From NCBI RefSeq assembly GCF_000513135.1, contig NZ_BAUV01000001.1:1-64000 (forward strand): a stretch of DNA of 64,000 bases, in the 5' to 3' direction. Positions 44,101 through 53,354 of the stretch are shown here, piece by piece. Origin of the DNA: Halalkalibacter akibai JCM 9157. Lineage in GTDB: Bacteria; Bacillota; Bacilli; Bacillales; Bacillaceae_D. Both the position numbers and the translations under genes were made by a program. The notes under the pieces are model-generated. The model had not been told where the DNA came from and made no database searches. It saw only the letters and a list, made by a program, of their open reading frames with translations. Each line of letters starts with the position of its first letter. Position 1 is the stretch's first letter.

Positions 44101-45045
44101 ATGCAATATAGAAGACTTGGTAGAACAGGGTTAAAAGTAAGTGAAATTAGCTTAGGAAGCTGGCTAACATACGGGAAGTCAGTCGAAGATAACATCGCGG
44201 AAAAAACGATACATAAAGCATATGAGTTAGGTATCAACTTCTTTGATTCGGCAAATGTGTACGAGAGAGGCGAGGGAGAGCGCGTGATGGCTCAAGCTCT
44301 TAAGGAATACCCGCGGGAATCTTATGTAATTACAACAAAAGCATTTTGGCCAATGGGTGAAGGACCGAATGATCGTGGCTTATCTCGTAAGCACGTGATT
44401 GAACAGGTGAATGGCAGCTTGCAACGTATGAATCTTGATTATGTCGACATCTTTTACTGTCACCGTTACGATCCAGAAACGCCTGTGGAAGAAACGCTTA
44501 GAGCGATTGACGATTTGATTCGTCAAGGCAAAATTTTATATGCAGGTGTCAGTGAGTGGAGTGCGGCTCAAATTGAAGAAGCTGTTGGAATCGCTGACAA
44601 GTTTTTATTAGACCGCATTGTTGTTAACCAACCGCAATACAATATGCTACACCGTTACATTGAACAAGAAGTAATTCCTGTTAGTGAAAAGCACGGAATT
44701 GGTCAAGTTGTATTCTCACCACTTGCACAAGGTGTGTTAACAGGTAAATACAAAGGTGGAAACTTGCCAGAAAACAGCCGCGCTGCCAATGGTTCCATCA
44801 ATCAATTCATCACAGGGATGTTAAATGAAGATGTTTCAAGTAAAGTGGAACAGTTAGAAGTGGTAGCAAAAGAAATTGACGTGACGTTACCAGAGCTTGC
44901 AATTGCTTGGATTTTACGTCAACCGAACGTAGCAAGTGCGCTTGTTGGAGCAAGTAAGCCTGAACAAATTGAAGCAAATGTGAAAGCTTCTGGCATTCAA
45001 TTACAGGAAGATGTTGTCGCTAGAATTGAAACGATCTTAGCTTAG
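44101..45045 (+). CDS. aldo-keto reductase family protein (voltage-gated K+ channel beta-subunit-like)
   Basis: 314 residues, TIM barrel. Catalytic residues of the family are present: Asp and Tyr in FFDSANVYERGEGE (about 47-60), Lys in VITTKAFWP, His in DIFYCHRYDPET. C-terminal NADPH site LVGASKPEQIEANV. Closest subfamily is the K+ channel beta-subunit/YghZ-type reductases of aldehydes and methylglyoxal-like substrates. GGAGG before ATG. It is 11 bp upstream of a VOC gene, likely one transcript. Confidence 0.92.
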   Translation: MQYRRLGRTGLKVSEISLGSWLTYGKSVEDNIAEKTIHKAYELGINFFDSANVYERGEGERVMAQALKEYPRESYVITTKAFWPMGEGPNDRGLSRKHVIEQVNGSLQRMNLDYVDIFYCHRYDPETPVEETLRAIDDLIRQGKILYAGVSEWSAAQIEEAVGIADKFLLDRIVVNQPQYNMLHRYIEQEVIPVSEKHGIGQVVFSPLAQGVLTGKYKGGNLPENSRAANGSINQFITGMLNEDVSSKVEQLEVVAKEIDVTLPELAIAWILRQPNVASALVGASKPEQIEANVKASGIQLQEDVVARIETILA

Positions 45046-45056
45046 GAGGTTCATGC

Positions 45057-45476
45057 ATGATTAAAGGGATTGGACATTTAGCTTTGACCGTTAAAGATAT
45101 GGAGAAATCACTTCAGTTTTATTGTGAGATACTTGGATTTGAGAGGGCCTTTGATATTTTAGATGACGAAGGCAACCCTTGGATTGAGTATATTAAAGTC
45201 GCACCAGGACAGTTTATTGAGCTATTTTATGGTGGGAAAACAAAAGACAAACCAGAAAACGATAAAATTGGCTTCAACCATCTATGCTTAGAAGTAACGG
45301 ACATTCATCAAATCGCCAATCACCTGAAGTCAAAAGGGGTTGTTTTAGATGTCGAACCAATGCGAGGAAAAGATTATAATTACCAGTGCTGGGTAAAAGA
45401 TCCTGATGGAAATCGTATTGAGTTTATGCAGTTAGACCCCCGTTCTCCACATATGAATGGGAAAAACATTAAGTAA
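45057..45476 (+). CDS. VOC family (glyoxalase/bleomycin-resistance fold) protein
   Basis: 139 residues, two beta-alpha-beta-beta-beta modules. Putative metal ligands His7 (GIGHLALTVKD), Glu in PGQFIELFYGG, His in FNHLCLEV and Glu in RIEFMQLDP, in glyoxalase-I-like positions. Pairing with the reductase suggests aldehyde or methylglyoxal detoxification, an inference only. AGGAGG before ATG. Confidence 0.88.
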   Translation: MIKGIGHLALTVKDMEKSLQFYCEILGFERAFDILDDEGNPWIEYIKVAPGQFIELFYGGKTKDKPENDKIGFNHLCLEVTDIHQIANHLKSKGVVLDVEPMRGKDYNYQCWVKDPDGNRIEFMQLDPRSPHMNGKNIK

Positions 45477-45499
45477 AAAAAGGTAATTTTTATAAAACG

Positions 45500-45542
45500 A
45501 AAAGCGCAAAATCCTTTAAAAAGAGGGATTTTCGCTTTTTTC
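45500..45542 (+). terminator. terminator of the reductase-VOC operon
   Basis: AAAAGCGCAAAATCC pairs with GGATTTTCGCTTTT (one mismatch), then further T. Confidence 0.8.
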
Positions 45543-45727
45543 GTTCTATTTTTCAAAGTTGAAATCAAATTGTAACATAAATGTTGAACCTATTTCGTAT
45601 TAACGGTGTTATAATAATCTAGAAAACGACAGGAGACGTGAAATTCCTACAGGTTTTTTGGTCAACATGCAACGATCCCGTGCTTCAAGTTAGCACAATT
45701 ATGAGAAACGCAGGGATGTGATTTTTA

Positions 45728-46414
45728 GTGATAGAAATGAAAGATGTTTGGAAGTCTTATCCGAACAATGTAAAAGCGATTAATGGTATTTCGATTTCGA
45801 TAAAAAAAGGCGAGTTTATATATGTAGTTGGTCCTAGTGGAGCTGGGAAATCAACGTTTATCAAAATGATGTATCGGGAAGAAAAACCGACAAAAGGCGA
45901 TATTTTCTTCGATGAAACCAATCTAGCAAAAGTAAAAGAAAGAGCAATTCCACAGCTGAGAAGAAGAATGGGTGTTGTTTTCCAAGATTTCAAACTTCTC
46001 CCGACTCTATCAGTCTATGAGAATGTGGCTTTTGCTTTAGAAGTAATTGAGGAAAGTCCAAGTGTAATTAAACGAAAAGTGATGGACGTTTTAGATATTG
46101 TACATCTGAAAAATAAAGCAAGATCATTACCCAATGAACTCTCAGGTGGAGAACAGCAACGTGTAGCGATTGCACGTGCGATCGTAAACAGTCCTGAACT
46201 ATTAATAGCGGACGAGCCTACAGGGAATTTAGACCCAGATACAGCGTGGGAAATTATGGACATCTTAGATGACATCAACCACCGTGGAACAACGGTTATT
46301 ATGGCGACTCATAATAAAGATATCGTAAACACGATCAAAAAACGTGTTGTTGCGATTGAAGGTGGACGAGTTGTCCGAGATGAAGTAAGGGGGAGCTACG
46401 GCTATGAAGCTTAG
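45728..46414 (+). CDS. ftsE: cell division ABC transporter ATP-binding protein FtsE
   Basis: 228 residues, the same length as B. subtilis FtsE. Walker A GPSGAGKST near 35-43, signature LSGGEQQRV, Walker B LLIADEPTGNLD, switch His in MATHNKD. With FtsX it transmits a signal that activates a peptidoglycan hydrolase. GTG start after GGGATG. The last 11 bp overlap ftsX. Confidence 0.96.
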   Translation: MIEMKDVWKSYPNNVKAINGISISIKKGEFIYVVGPSGAGKSTFIKMMYREEKPTKGDIFFDETNLAKVKERAIPQLRRRMGVVFQDFKLLPTLSVYENVAFALEVIEESPSVIKRKVMDVLDIVHLKNKARSLPNELSGGEQQRVAIARAIVNSPELLIADEPTGNLDPDTAWEIMDILDDINHRGTTVIMATHNKDIVNTIKKRVVAIEGGRVVRDEVRGSYGYEA

Positions 46415-47297
46415 AACCCTCGGACGTCATGTTCGAGAAGGATCAAGAAACTTAGGACGTAATAGCTGGATGACATTTGCATCAATTAGTGCTGTAGCTG
46501 TCATGCTTTTTGTGGTCGGAGTATTTCTACTTTTAATCATGAATGTAAACAGCATTGCGACAAACATCGAAGACGATGTGGAAATTAAAGTTTATATTGA
46601 ACTAACGGCAACAGATGAACAACAAGCTGAGTTACTAGCTGAAATAGAAAAAATACCAAACATTGATACAATCACGTATGTCGATAAAGAAGAAGGACTT
46701 AACCAACTCATTGATAGTTTAAATGAAAGTGGTGCAGTATTTGAATCCATTCGAGAAGAAAATCCTTTAAATGATTCGTATGTCGTGAGAGCGACCACAC
46801 CTCAGCTAACAGAGAGAGTGGCGTCTAACATCGAGACGCTTGATTATGTGGAGCGCGTTAACTATGGACGAGATTATGTTGAGCGTTTGTTCATCGTAAC
46901 AGACTTTATTCGAACAGTCGGTTTAATCTTAGTGGCTGGAATGATGTTTACCGCGATGTTCTTAATTGCTAACACAATTAAGTTAACGATCGTTGCGAGG
47001 AAAAGAGAAATTCAAATTATGAAACTAGTTGGAGCAACAAATAGTTTCATACGTTGGCCATTTTTTATTGAAGGAATGCTACTCGGTATTTTAGGAGCCG
47101 TTATTCCAATCTTGATCATTGGTTTTGGATATTCGTATCTGTTTAATAACTGGGGTTCGAGAATTGAAGTGATGTTCTTCTCGTTACTACCTGTTTTTCC
47201 ACATATGTGGCAAGTGGCAGGTCTGTTAATTGCAATCGGTGCTTTTATCGGAGTATGGGGAAGCATGATGTCAGTGCGTAAATTCTTAAAAGTTTAA
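46404..47297 (+). CDS. ftsX: cell division membrane protein FtsX
   Basis: 297 residues. TM1 about 25-47, an extracellular domain of about 110 residues that contacts the hydrolase, then three more TMs (about 170-192, 225-245, 268-290). NSWMTFASISAVAVMLF and KREIQIMKLVGATNSFIRWPF are family signatures. Translationally coupled to ftsE. Confidence 0.95.
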   Translation: MKLRTLGRHVREGSRNLGRNSWMTFASISAVAVMLFVVGVFLLLIMNVNSIATNIEDDVEIKVYIELTATDEQQAELLAEIEKIPNIDTITYVDKEEGLNQLIDSLNESGAVFESIREENPLNDSYVVRATTPQLTERVASNIETLDYVERVNYGRDYVERLFIVTDFIRTVGLILVAGMMFTAMFLIANTIKLTIVARKREIQIMKLVGATNSFIRWPFFIEGMLLGILGAVIPILIIGFGYSYLFNNWGSRIEVMFFSLLPVFPHMWQVAGLLIAIGAFIGVWGSMMSVRKFLKV

Positions 47298-47328
47298 TAG
47301 AAGTAAGTATAAATCGGAATCGTTGCAG

Positions 47329-47351
47329 GCGTGAGCTCGAACGCTCACGCC
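47329..47351 (+). promoter_or_regulatory. GC-rich hairpin between ftsX and the M23 gene
   Basis: GGCGTGAGC pairs perfectly with GCTCACGCC around TCGAA. No T run follows, so read-through into the hydrolase gene is expected, tying it to ftsEX. Confidence 0.55.
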
Positions 47352-47427
47352 ACCTACATATGCGCAATGAATTTCATCTAAAAATATCTGATCAACCAAC
47401 AGGGATCAGTTGAGGGGGAACGACTGA

Positions 47428-48783
47428 ATGAAAAGGAAAGTCGGGCTAATTGCCGTAGCTGTACTATTGACCGCTGGATCTTTTGGAATAGACACGTTTA
47501 ATCCCAAGGCACTAGCGAACAGTGAGCTTCGTAATGAAATTTCAGAGGTTGAAAAAGAAAGAGCGGCTAATCAAACAGAACAAGTGAAAACACAAGCAGA
47601 ACTTAATAAACTTAAAGCGGAAATGCAAGAGTTAACAGATGAAATTCAGCGAATTGATGAGCAAGTGGCAGTGACGAATCAGAAAGTTCGTGAAAAAAGA
47701 GCGGAAATAGAAGAAGTACAAGAGGCAATCGAAGAGTTAAAAGCAGAGATTGTGATCCTTGAAGAGCGTATCGCAGAGAGAGACGAATTGTTAAAAGATC
47801 GTGCTCGTTCTATGTATCAAACGGGTGGTTCGATTAACTATTTAGAAGTTATTCTTGGAGCGAAAACATTTAGTGATTTCTTAGATCGTGTTAGTGCCTT
47901 GTCTGTTATTGCTCAACAAGACCGTAACATTTTAGATGCTCACATCGAAGATCATTTGCTTTTAGAAGAAGCAAAAGCACAAGTTGAGCTAGAACTTGAA
48001 AAGTTAGAAAATCACTTAATTCAACTAGAAGAGTTAATGGCAGAGCTTGAGTCTCAAAGAAAGCAAAAAGATCGTGTGATGGAACAACTAAAAGTTAAGC
48101 AAGACGATTTACATGCTGATCTTGGTGAATTGCAGGATGAAGATGATCTTCTTCGTCGTCAAGAAGCTGCATTGAAACAAGAATTAAAAGAGCATGAAGA
48201 TCGTGTTCGTCGCGAAGCAGAAGCAGCTGCAGAAGCAGAGCGTAAGAGACAAGCGGAACTAGCTTCTCGTGGGACAAGTTCTAGCGGTTCCACTTCCAAT
48301 TCAACTGCAACAAGTGGTGGTTCATCAGGCGGTTCTAATCAAGTTCATAGCGCACCAGCTGTAACGAACTCTGGGTTTATGCGTCCGGCTACAGGATCAA
48401 TTACGTCAGGATTTGGACCTCGTTCATTCTCAGGTGGTCGTATGCATTATGGAATCGACATTGGTAAAAATGGACGTACAGGTGATGTTCCGGTTGTATC
48501 GGTTCAAGACGGAACAGTCGTTCAATCTTACTACTCATCTAGTTACGGAAATGTTGTGTTAATTGCTCATCAAGTTAATGGACGTTTAGTTACGACATTG
48601 TATGCTCACTTAGAAAACAGAGAAGTGTCAGCAGGACAACGTGTTTCTAAAGGACAACGTTTAGGAATGATGGGTAACACAGGTCATTCATTCGGCGCGC
48701 ATCTTCATTTTGAAGTTCATGAAGGTGGCTGGAATGGTGCAAAATCAAATGCTGTTGACCCTATGAGATATATTCCACGTTAA
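47428..48783 (+). CDS. coiled-coil M23 peptidoglycan endopeptidase (EnvC/CwlO-like)
   Basis: 451 residues. Signal peptide ending near ALA-NSEL (about 31), a long coiled coil (about 35-285, with the conserved MYQTGGSINYLEVILGAKTF in its middle), a Ser/Gly-rich linker, and a C-terminal LytM/M23 domain with zinc ligands: HYGIDIG (HxxxD) and HLHFEVH (HxH). The architecture combines the N-terminal coil of CwlO with an EnvC-like LytM domain. Next to ftsEX, it is the likely hydrolase switched on by FtsEX. GGGGGAA before ATG. Confidence 0.93.
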   Translation: MKRKVGLIAVAVLLTAGSFGIDTFNPKALANSELRNEISEVEKERAANQTEQVKTQAELNKLKAEMQELTDEIQRIDEQVAVTNQKVREKRAEIEEVQEAIEELKAEIVILEERIAERDELLKDRARSMYQTGGSINYLEVILGAKTFSDFLDRVSALSVIAQQDRNILDAHIEDHLLLEEAKAQVELELEKLENHLIQLEELMAELESQRKQKDRVMEQLKVKQDDLHADLGELQDEDDLLRRQEAALKQELKEHEDRVRREAEAAAEAERKRQAELASRGTSSSGSTSNSTATSGGSSGGSNQVHSAPAVTNSGFMRPATGSITSGFGPRSFSGGRMHYGIDIGKNGRTGDVPVVSVQDGTVVQSYYSSSYGNVVLIAHQVNGRLVTTLYAHLENREVSAGQRVSKGQRLGMMGNTGHSFGAHLHFEVHEGGWNGAKSNAVDPMRYIPR

Positions 48784-48793
48784 TCGTTTTTTT

Positions 48794-48832
48794 AAACCTC
48801 ATCTTACCTGTTTTGGTAGGATGAGGTTTTGA
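48794..48832 (+). terminator. M23 gene terminator
   Basis: AAACCTCATCTTACC pairs with GGTAGGATGAGGTTT, then T. A second small hairpin (GGCATTGCAC/GTGTAGTGCC, 48923-48946, then TTTT) follows before ctpB. Confidence 0.85.
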
Positions 48833-49008
48833 CTTATTTGATATTCTTTACTACAATAAAAGAACGTCATAACTCGTACACAACGAGCATAGACTAAACT
48901 GTTCTAATAACAAATAAAAATAGGCATTGCACGGTTGTGTAGTGCCTTTTGCTATAACACGATGGTTCAATTTACAAAGGTTCTTAGACATAGTGGGAGT
49001 TGGTAAAC

Positions 49009-50466
49009 GTGAATAAAAAACAGTATCTGATGATTGTAGCAGCAGTCTTTGTTTTAGGAGCATTTGGCTTATATTGGCAAGCGACACCTGCTAGTATTGA
49101 AACCGATTCAGCAGCTCCAGAGAGTGTAGAAGTTAGTGCAGAACTCTCAAACAAGGAGTTAATGAAGAAGTTTGAAAAAGCAATGTCTATTATTCAAGAA
49201 CAGTATGTTGAGGAAATTAGTGAACAAGAGTTGGTTGAAGGTGCAATCGAAGGCATGCTTCGAACGCTAGAAGATCCCTATTCAGTTTATATGGATCAAG
49301 AAACCGCAACTCAGTTTGTCGAATCACTCGGTTCTCACTTTGAAGGAATTGGTGCTGAAGTGAGCATGACAGATGGCAAAGTAACAATTGTCGCTCCATT
49401 CCGTGAGTCGCCAGCTGAAAAAGCAGGTTTACAGCCAAATGATAAAATCTTAAAAATTGATGGAGACAGCATTGACGGCTTGTCTTTATACGAAGCAGTT
49501 CTTCAAATTCGTGGTGAAAAAGGCACAATTGTCAATTTAACGATTGAACGTCCAGGCGTCAATGAGTTGTTTGATATTCCGGTTGAACGTGGATTAATTC
49601 CAATTGAAACCGTCCGTTCTGACGTAATTGAACGTGATGGAACAAAAGTTGGTTTACTTGAAATAACATCGTTCTCAGAAGATACAGCGGCACGTTTCAA
49701 AGAAAAACTAGAAGATTTAGAATCACAAGGCATTGAAGGACTACTGATTGATGTTCGCGGAAATCCAGGTGGCTACCTAAACGCAGTGGAGGACATCGGA
49801 AAGTTAATCATCCCTGGTGGAACGCCAATTGTTCAGATTGAAAACCGTGACGGGGAAAAAGTTCGCTACATGTCTAACCTTGATCAAAAGAAACCTTATC
49901 CAATTATTGGGATTACTGACAAAGCATCTGCTTCAGCGTCTGAAATATTATCTGCTGCGCTAAGCGAAGGTGGAGGCTATGATGTAGTTGGTGAACAAAC
50001 ATTTGGTAAAGGAACGGTCCAACAAACGATTAAATTAGGTGATGGTAGTGAACTAAAACTATCGTTGTTTAAGTGGTTAACCTCGGCCGGTAATGATATT
50101 CACGGTGAAGGGGTTATGCCAACGATTGAAGTGAAGCAACCAGATTATTTCTACGTCGCTCCATTATCTATCGGTGATGAAGGAAATCTTCGAATTGATA
50201 TGATGAGTGAACGAATTAAAAATGCTCAAATGATGTTAAAAGGTCTTGGGTTTGAGCCTGGTCGTACTGACGGATATTTCAACGAGCAAACCGAGCAAGC
50301 TGTTATTGCCTTCCAACGTGCTCATAGCTTGGATGCAACAGGTGAAATCAACGAAGAAACAGCAGCGTTAATTCAACAAGAGCTTGTCGAACATGTTCGT
50401 GACAAAGAAAATGACCATCAGCTTCAAACAGCAATCGAGCTAATCATCAAACAAGCAAAAGAATAA
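49009..50466 (+). CDS. ctpB: carboxy-terminal processing protease CtpB (S41)
   Basis: 485 residues. N-terminal membrane anchor (about 5-24), PDZ domain about 95-180 (ESPAEKAGLQPNDKILKIDG), S41 protease core with catalytic Ser in KASASASEIL and Lys in TFGKGTVQQ, and a C-terminal peptidoglycan-binding domain (MLKGLGFEPGRTDGYFNEQT). In B. subtilis CtpB works in the intermembrane space during sporulation to help activate pro-sigma-K. GTG 49009 is 9 nt after GGGAG; an upstream TTG at 49000 is less likely. Confidence 0.95.
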   Translation: MNKKQYLMIVAAVFVLGAFGLYWQATPASIETDSAAPESVEVSAELSNKELMKKFEKAMSIIQEQYVEEISEQELVEGAIEGMLRTLEDPYSVYMDQETATQFVESLGSHFEGIGAEVSMTDGKVTIVAPFRESPAEKAGLQPNDKILKIDGDSIDGLSLYEAVLQIRGEKGTIVNLTIERPGVNELFDIPVERGLIPIETVRSDVIERDGTKVGLLEITSFSEDTAARFKEKLEDLESQGIEGLLIDVRGNPGGYLNAVEDIGKLIIPGGTPIVQIENRDGEKVRYMSNLDQKKPYPIIGITDKASASASEILSAALSEGGGYDVVGEQTFGKGTVQQTIKLGDGSELKLSLFKWLTSAGNDIHGEGVMPTIEVKQPDYFYVAPLSIGDEGNLRIDMMSERIKNAQMMLKGLGFEPGRTDGYFNEQTEQAVIAFQRAHSLDATGEINEETAALIQQELVEHVRDKENDHQLQTAIELIIKQAKE

Positions 50467-50500
50467 CATTAAAGGAACAAGCGACCTGCTTGTCGAATTG

Positions 50501-50542
50501 AAAAAGGTACATCCTTCTAGCTTTTGAAGGATGTACCTTTTT
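50501..50542 (+). terminator. ctpB terminator
   Basis: AAAAAGGTACATCCTTC pairs perfectly with GAAGGATGTACCTTTTT. Confidence 0.93.
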
Positions 50543-50595
50543 GTGTAAATGTGTTACGTTTAAAAGTAGAAACAATAGTTGAAGGAGTTACAACT

Positions 50596-51783
50596 ATGGT
50601 AATGGACCTATTCCAAATGATTGCTATCTTTTTTCTTTATTTCCTAGCCAACCCTATTTTCTATCTTTGGCTGATTTTACTTTATTTTCTATCAAAAAAA
50701 CGGGTCAAAGAAGAGCGAATCTCTTTTCATACAAGGGTGTTTAGGAGACTTGCTGATTATACGATTCCATTCCTACCTGGCTTACTTACGGGAGTCTTCC
50801 TTTCTATTGTGACCATTGGACTAGGACTGATTATTTCCTGGGAATGGATTGCGGTGATCGCTGTTTTGTATGTGTTTTTTGCGTTAACATTACAAGTGCA
50901 ATGGCTGACGCCAACGTATGTCCTCGGTTTTTTATTGTTTTTTTACGGGCTAGAACCGTTGCTCGGCTCAATGGAGTATGTGGCCCCTATTTACGCTGAG
51001 TTAGGGAACATTCCACTTGTTATCGTGGCAACCATCTTAGTTTTATTCATGATTGCCGAAGGGTTCCTCATCCGTTATCACGGAGCCACCTATTCTTCAC
51101 CAAGGCTCGAACGAAGCAAGCGAGGGAAATGGGTAGGCTTGCATGTGGCCAAAAGAATCTGGCTCGTACCAGTCGTCTTTTTTATCCCGGAAGGAATGAT
51201 CCCAACGATCACGCATTGGCCTGTTTTTTCGGTTGGAGATGTAACATTACAACCTGTTTTTATTCCATTTTTAATCGGCTTCACCCAGCGCGTACGTGGT
51301 TCGATTCCGAGAATGCCTATTCAAGCAATGGGAAGCCGTGTAATCGGTTTAGGGCTGTTATTATCTCTTTTTGCGATAGGAAGCTATTATATTCCAGTTC
51401 TAGCGGTCGTGTTAGGTGGACTAGCCATCGTGTTTAGAGAGCTGCTTTCTTACCAAGCAAAAATACATGAAGGAAAGCAACCAATCTTTTTTTCTACACA
51501 AACAAAAGGTTGCATCATTCTCGGTGTCCTTCCAAATAGTCCAGCAGCCAAAATGAATCTAGAAATCGGAGAAACGATTGTCAAAGTGAACGGACAAGAA
51601 GTAAACACAGAAACTGGCTTTTACGAAGCCCTTCAAATCAATTCTGCTTTTTGTAAATTAGAAGTACTGAACCACGACGGAGAAATCCGGTTCGCACAAG
51701 GTGCCCTTTATGACGGGGAGCACCATCAACTAGGCGTCCTGCTTGTAAAGGGTGATGTCGTGTTGCAAGATTCAATCACTTAA
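50596..51783 (+). CDS. minJ: division-site adaptor MinJ
   Basis: 395 residues (B. subtilis 397). About eight membrane helices in residues 1-285, then a cytoplasmic PDZ domain (KGCIILGVLPNSPAAKMNLE, IVKVNGQEVNTETGFYEALQ). MinJ links DivIVA to MinCD. The gene order ctpB-minJ matches B. subtilis. GAAGGAG fixes ATG 50596; the open frame extends further upstream into the ctpB terminator. Confidence 0.94.
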   Translation: MVMDLFQMIAIFFLYFLANPIFYLWLILLYFLSKKRVKEERISFHTRVFRRLADYTIPFLPGLLTGVFLSIVTIGLGLIISWEWIAVIAVLYVFFALTLQVQWLTPTYVLGFLLFFYGLEPLLGSMEYVAPIYAELGNIPLVIVATILVLFMIAEGFLIRYHGATYSSPRLERSKRGKWVGLHVAKRIWLVPVVFFIPEGMIPTITHWPVFSVGDVTLQPVFIPFLIGFTQRVRGSIPRMPIQAMGSRVIGLGLLLSLFAIGSYYIPVLAVVLGGLAIVFRELLSYQAKIHEGKQPIFFSTQTKGCIILGVLPNSPAAKMNLEIGETIVKVNGQEVNTETGFYEALQINSAFCKLEVLNHDGEIRFAQGALYDGEHHQLGVLLVKGDVVLQDSIT

Positions 51784-51800
51784 TGTTGCTTGCAATTGGC

Positions 51801-51853
51801 AAAAGCTCCGTTCGCTGCTCTTAATAGAGGAAGTAGTGAAGGGAGTTTTTTTG
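51801..51853 (+). terminator. minJ terminator (weak)
   Basis: AAAAGCTCC (51801-51809) with GGGAGTTTTTTT (51841-51852); the middle pairs imperfectly. Confidence 0.45.
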
Positions 51854-51942
51854 TTATAGGTTGCTATTTTCATTTTCTATAAAAAATAAAGTGGAATGGA
51901 GCGGATTCGTTAGATGACTGAAAAATAAAATCGAGGTGACTA

Positions 51943-52662
51943 ATGAGAGATCAAGTGAAAAATGCATTTAACCAACTAGCAAACAGCTATGAGCATCATG
52001 TCGATCAAACAAGTTTATATAATAGTCAATACGAACGACCCGCAATGCTTCAGCAAATTCCCATTGATTTGACGAATCGAAAAGGCTTAGATGCTGGATG
52101 TGCGGCTGGTTGGTACACGGAGCAGTTGCTTGCGCGGGGGGCAGATGTGGTTGCCATTGACGTAAGCCCCAAAATGATTGAAGCAACGAAACGGAGAATT
52201 GGCACAAAAGCCGAAGCGTTTTGTTTAGATTTAGCCGGTATGTTGCCGTTTCAAAAAAACAACTTTGATTTTATTGTGAGCTCCCTAACGCTTCACTATA
52301 TAGAGGACTGGGAACCTGTTTTTCAAGAATGGAACAGAGTGTTAAAGCCAGGCGGTTCGTTGTTATTCTCTGTCCATCATCCATTTACGGACATCAAACT
52401 CTCACAAACTCAACTTTATTTTGAGCAGGAACATTTGCAAGATCGCTGGAAAAAAGAAGAGATCGAGGTAGACGTCGAGTTTTACAGAAGACCTTTGTCG
52501 ATGATCTTAAATGATACTCTCAAGTATTTCACGCTTGAGCAAGTGATAGAACCACTGCCAACAGCAACGTTTAAACAACAGGCTCCAGAAGCTTACGAGA
52601 AGTTAATGAAGCAACCCAATTTTCTTATATTACAAGCTACAAATAAAAAAGCGCAGAATTGA
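51943..52662 (+). CDS. class-I SAM-dependent methyltransferase
   Basis: 239 residues. Methyltransferase motif I GLDAGCAAGWYT near 49-60, acidic residue in VVAIDVSPKMIE, post-I and motif IV FDFIVSSLTLHYIEDW, and RVLKPGGSLLFSVHHP. Small-molecule type by fold; the substrate is unknown. GAGGTG before ATG. Monocistronic, ending at a terminator shared with convergent sda. Confidence 0.9.
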   Translation: MRDQVKNAFNQLANSYEHHVDQTSLYNSQYERPAMLQQIPIDLTNRKGLDAGCAAGWYTEQLLARGADVVAIDVSPKMIEATKRRIGTKAEAFCLDLAGMLPFQKNNFDFIVSSLTLHYIEDWEPVFQEWNRVLKPGGSLLFSVHHPFTDIKLSQTQLYFEQEHLQDRWKKEEIEVDVEFYRRPLSMILNDTLKYFTLEQVIEPLPTATFKQQAPEAYEKLMKQPNFLILQATNKKAQN

Positions 52663-52674
52663 TGCGCTTTTTGT
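52645..52674. terminator. bidirectional terminator between the methyltransferase gene and sda
   Basis: AAAAAAGCGCA pairs with TGCGCTTTTT around GAATTGA. Confidence 0.8.
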
Positions 52675-52684
52675 TCTATTAATA

Positions 52685-52858
52685 TTATTTAGTTTTATAA
52701 CTAGTAACTAGCTCGTTCGATTGGTCAAGGGATCTCATTGCAATCTCTTTATCTAACATTTTGATAAAGGCTGGATCCAAATTCAATTTTAAAGCTTTAT
52801 CGCGAGCTTGAACTAGCAGATTGTCATCAAGTCTATGAAATCCCGTTTTAGTCTGCAT
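52685..52858 (-). CDS. sda: sporulation checkpoint inhibitor Sda
   Basis: 57 residues, MQTKTGFHRLDDNLLVQARD and so on; the core LDDNLLVQARDKALKLNLDP ... FIKMLDKEIAMRSL fits the Sda helical hairpin (B. subtilis 46 residues). Sda binds KinA-type kinases and blocks the phosphorelay when DNA replication is stalled. Start ATG 52858 after AAAGGAG. Too short for many gene finders. Slightly longer at both ends than B. subtilis Sda. Confidence 0.85.
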   Translation of the reverse strand: MQTKTGFHRLDDNLLVQARDKALKLNLDPAFIKMLDKEIAMRSLDQSNELVTSYKTK

Positions 52859-52988
52859 AATCTACTCCTTTAGTAAGACTTAGTATGTGTATACCACATT
52901 TGATTTATTTTAAACATTTATTAAACAATATTTATGCGAAAATTAAACAAATAAGGTGGCAGTGATGACGGTGGTTCGGTCTGAGTTT

Positions 52989-53100
52989 TATCTACTAATT
53001 TACGAATATATCAGTATGATTGCTCTGTTTATCTACTAATTTAGTGATATATCTACTAATTCGACTCATATATCTTCTATATTACGAATATAATAGCGAA
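52989..53100 (+). repeat. array C: TATCTACTAATTTA-type repeat every 20-21 bp (5-6 units)
   Basis: Unit starts at 52989, 53009, 53030, 53050, 53071 and 53091 (spacings 20, 21, 20, 21, 20). Core TATCTACTAATTTA; the second and fifth units are degenerate (TATCAGTATGATT, TATCTTCTATATT) and the last reads TAATAGCGAA, the core of array D. It lies upstream of the disrupted phosphodiesterase gene and downstream of no ORF. The rest of 53100-53342 holds no gene I can support. Confidence 0.8.
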
Positions 53101-53354
53101 CGGTAACATTCTTTACGAAAAGCTCATCCACCTTTTACTAGAATTCAGGCTTATGATCCTTGTCAGCTACCCAATAGTCGAGCGCCCGACCCACATGTCC
53201 CCTTTTTTAGTTAAAAAGAACGAGATGGGGAATAATTTGAAGGGACAATCGAATCGTTTCTTAAAAGAGACAAGCTTTTACATACAACTAATACGAGCTT
53301 AATATTTCTCCGTTACAGTAGTCTAGTAAGAACTAAAAGGAGATGAGAGAACAG

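Noticed and set aside
51890-51905. Further copy of the palindromic element
   Set aside because: Only about 16 bp (AAAGTGGAATGGAGCGGA-like) match one end; could be chance.
53138-53200. Short minus-strand stretch reading GHVGRALDYWVADKDHKPEF then stop
   Set aside because: Looks like a protein C-terminus but an in-frame stop lies directly upstream and only about 20 residues are open; too short to call a remnant.
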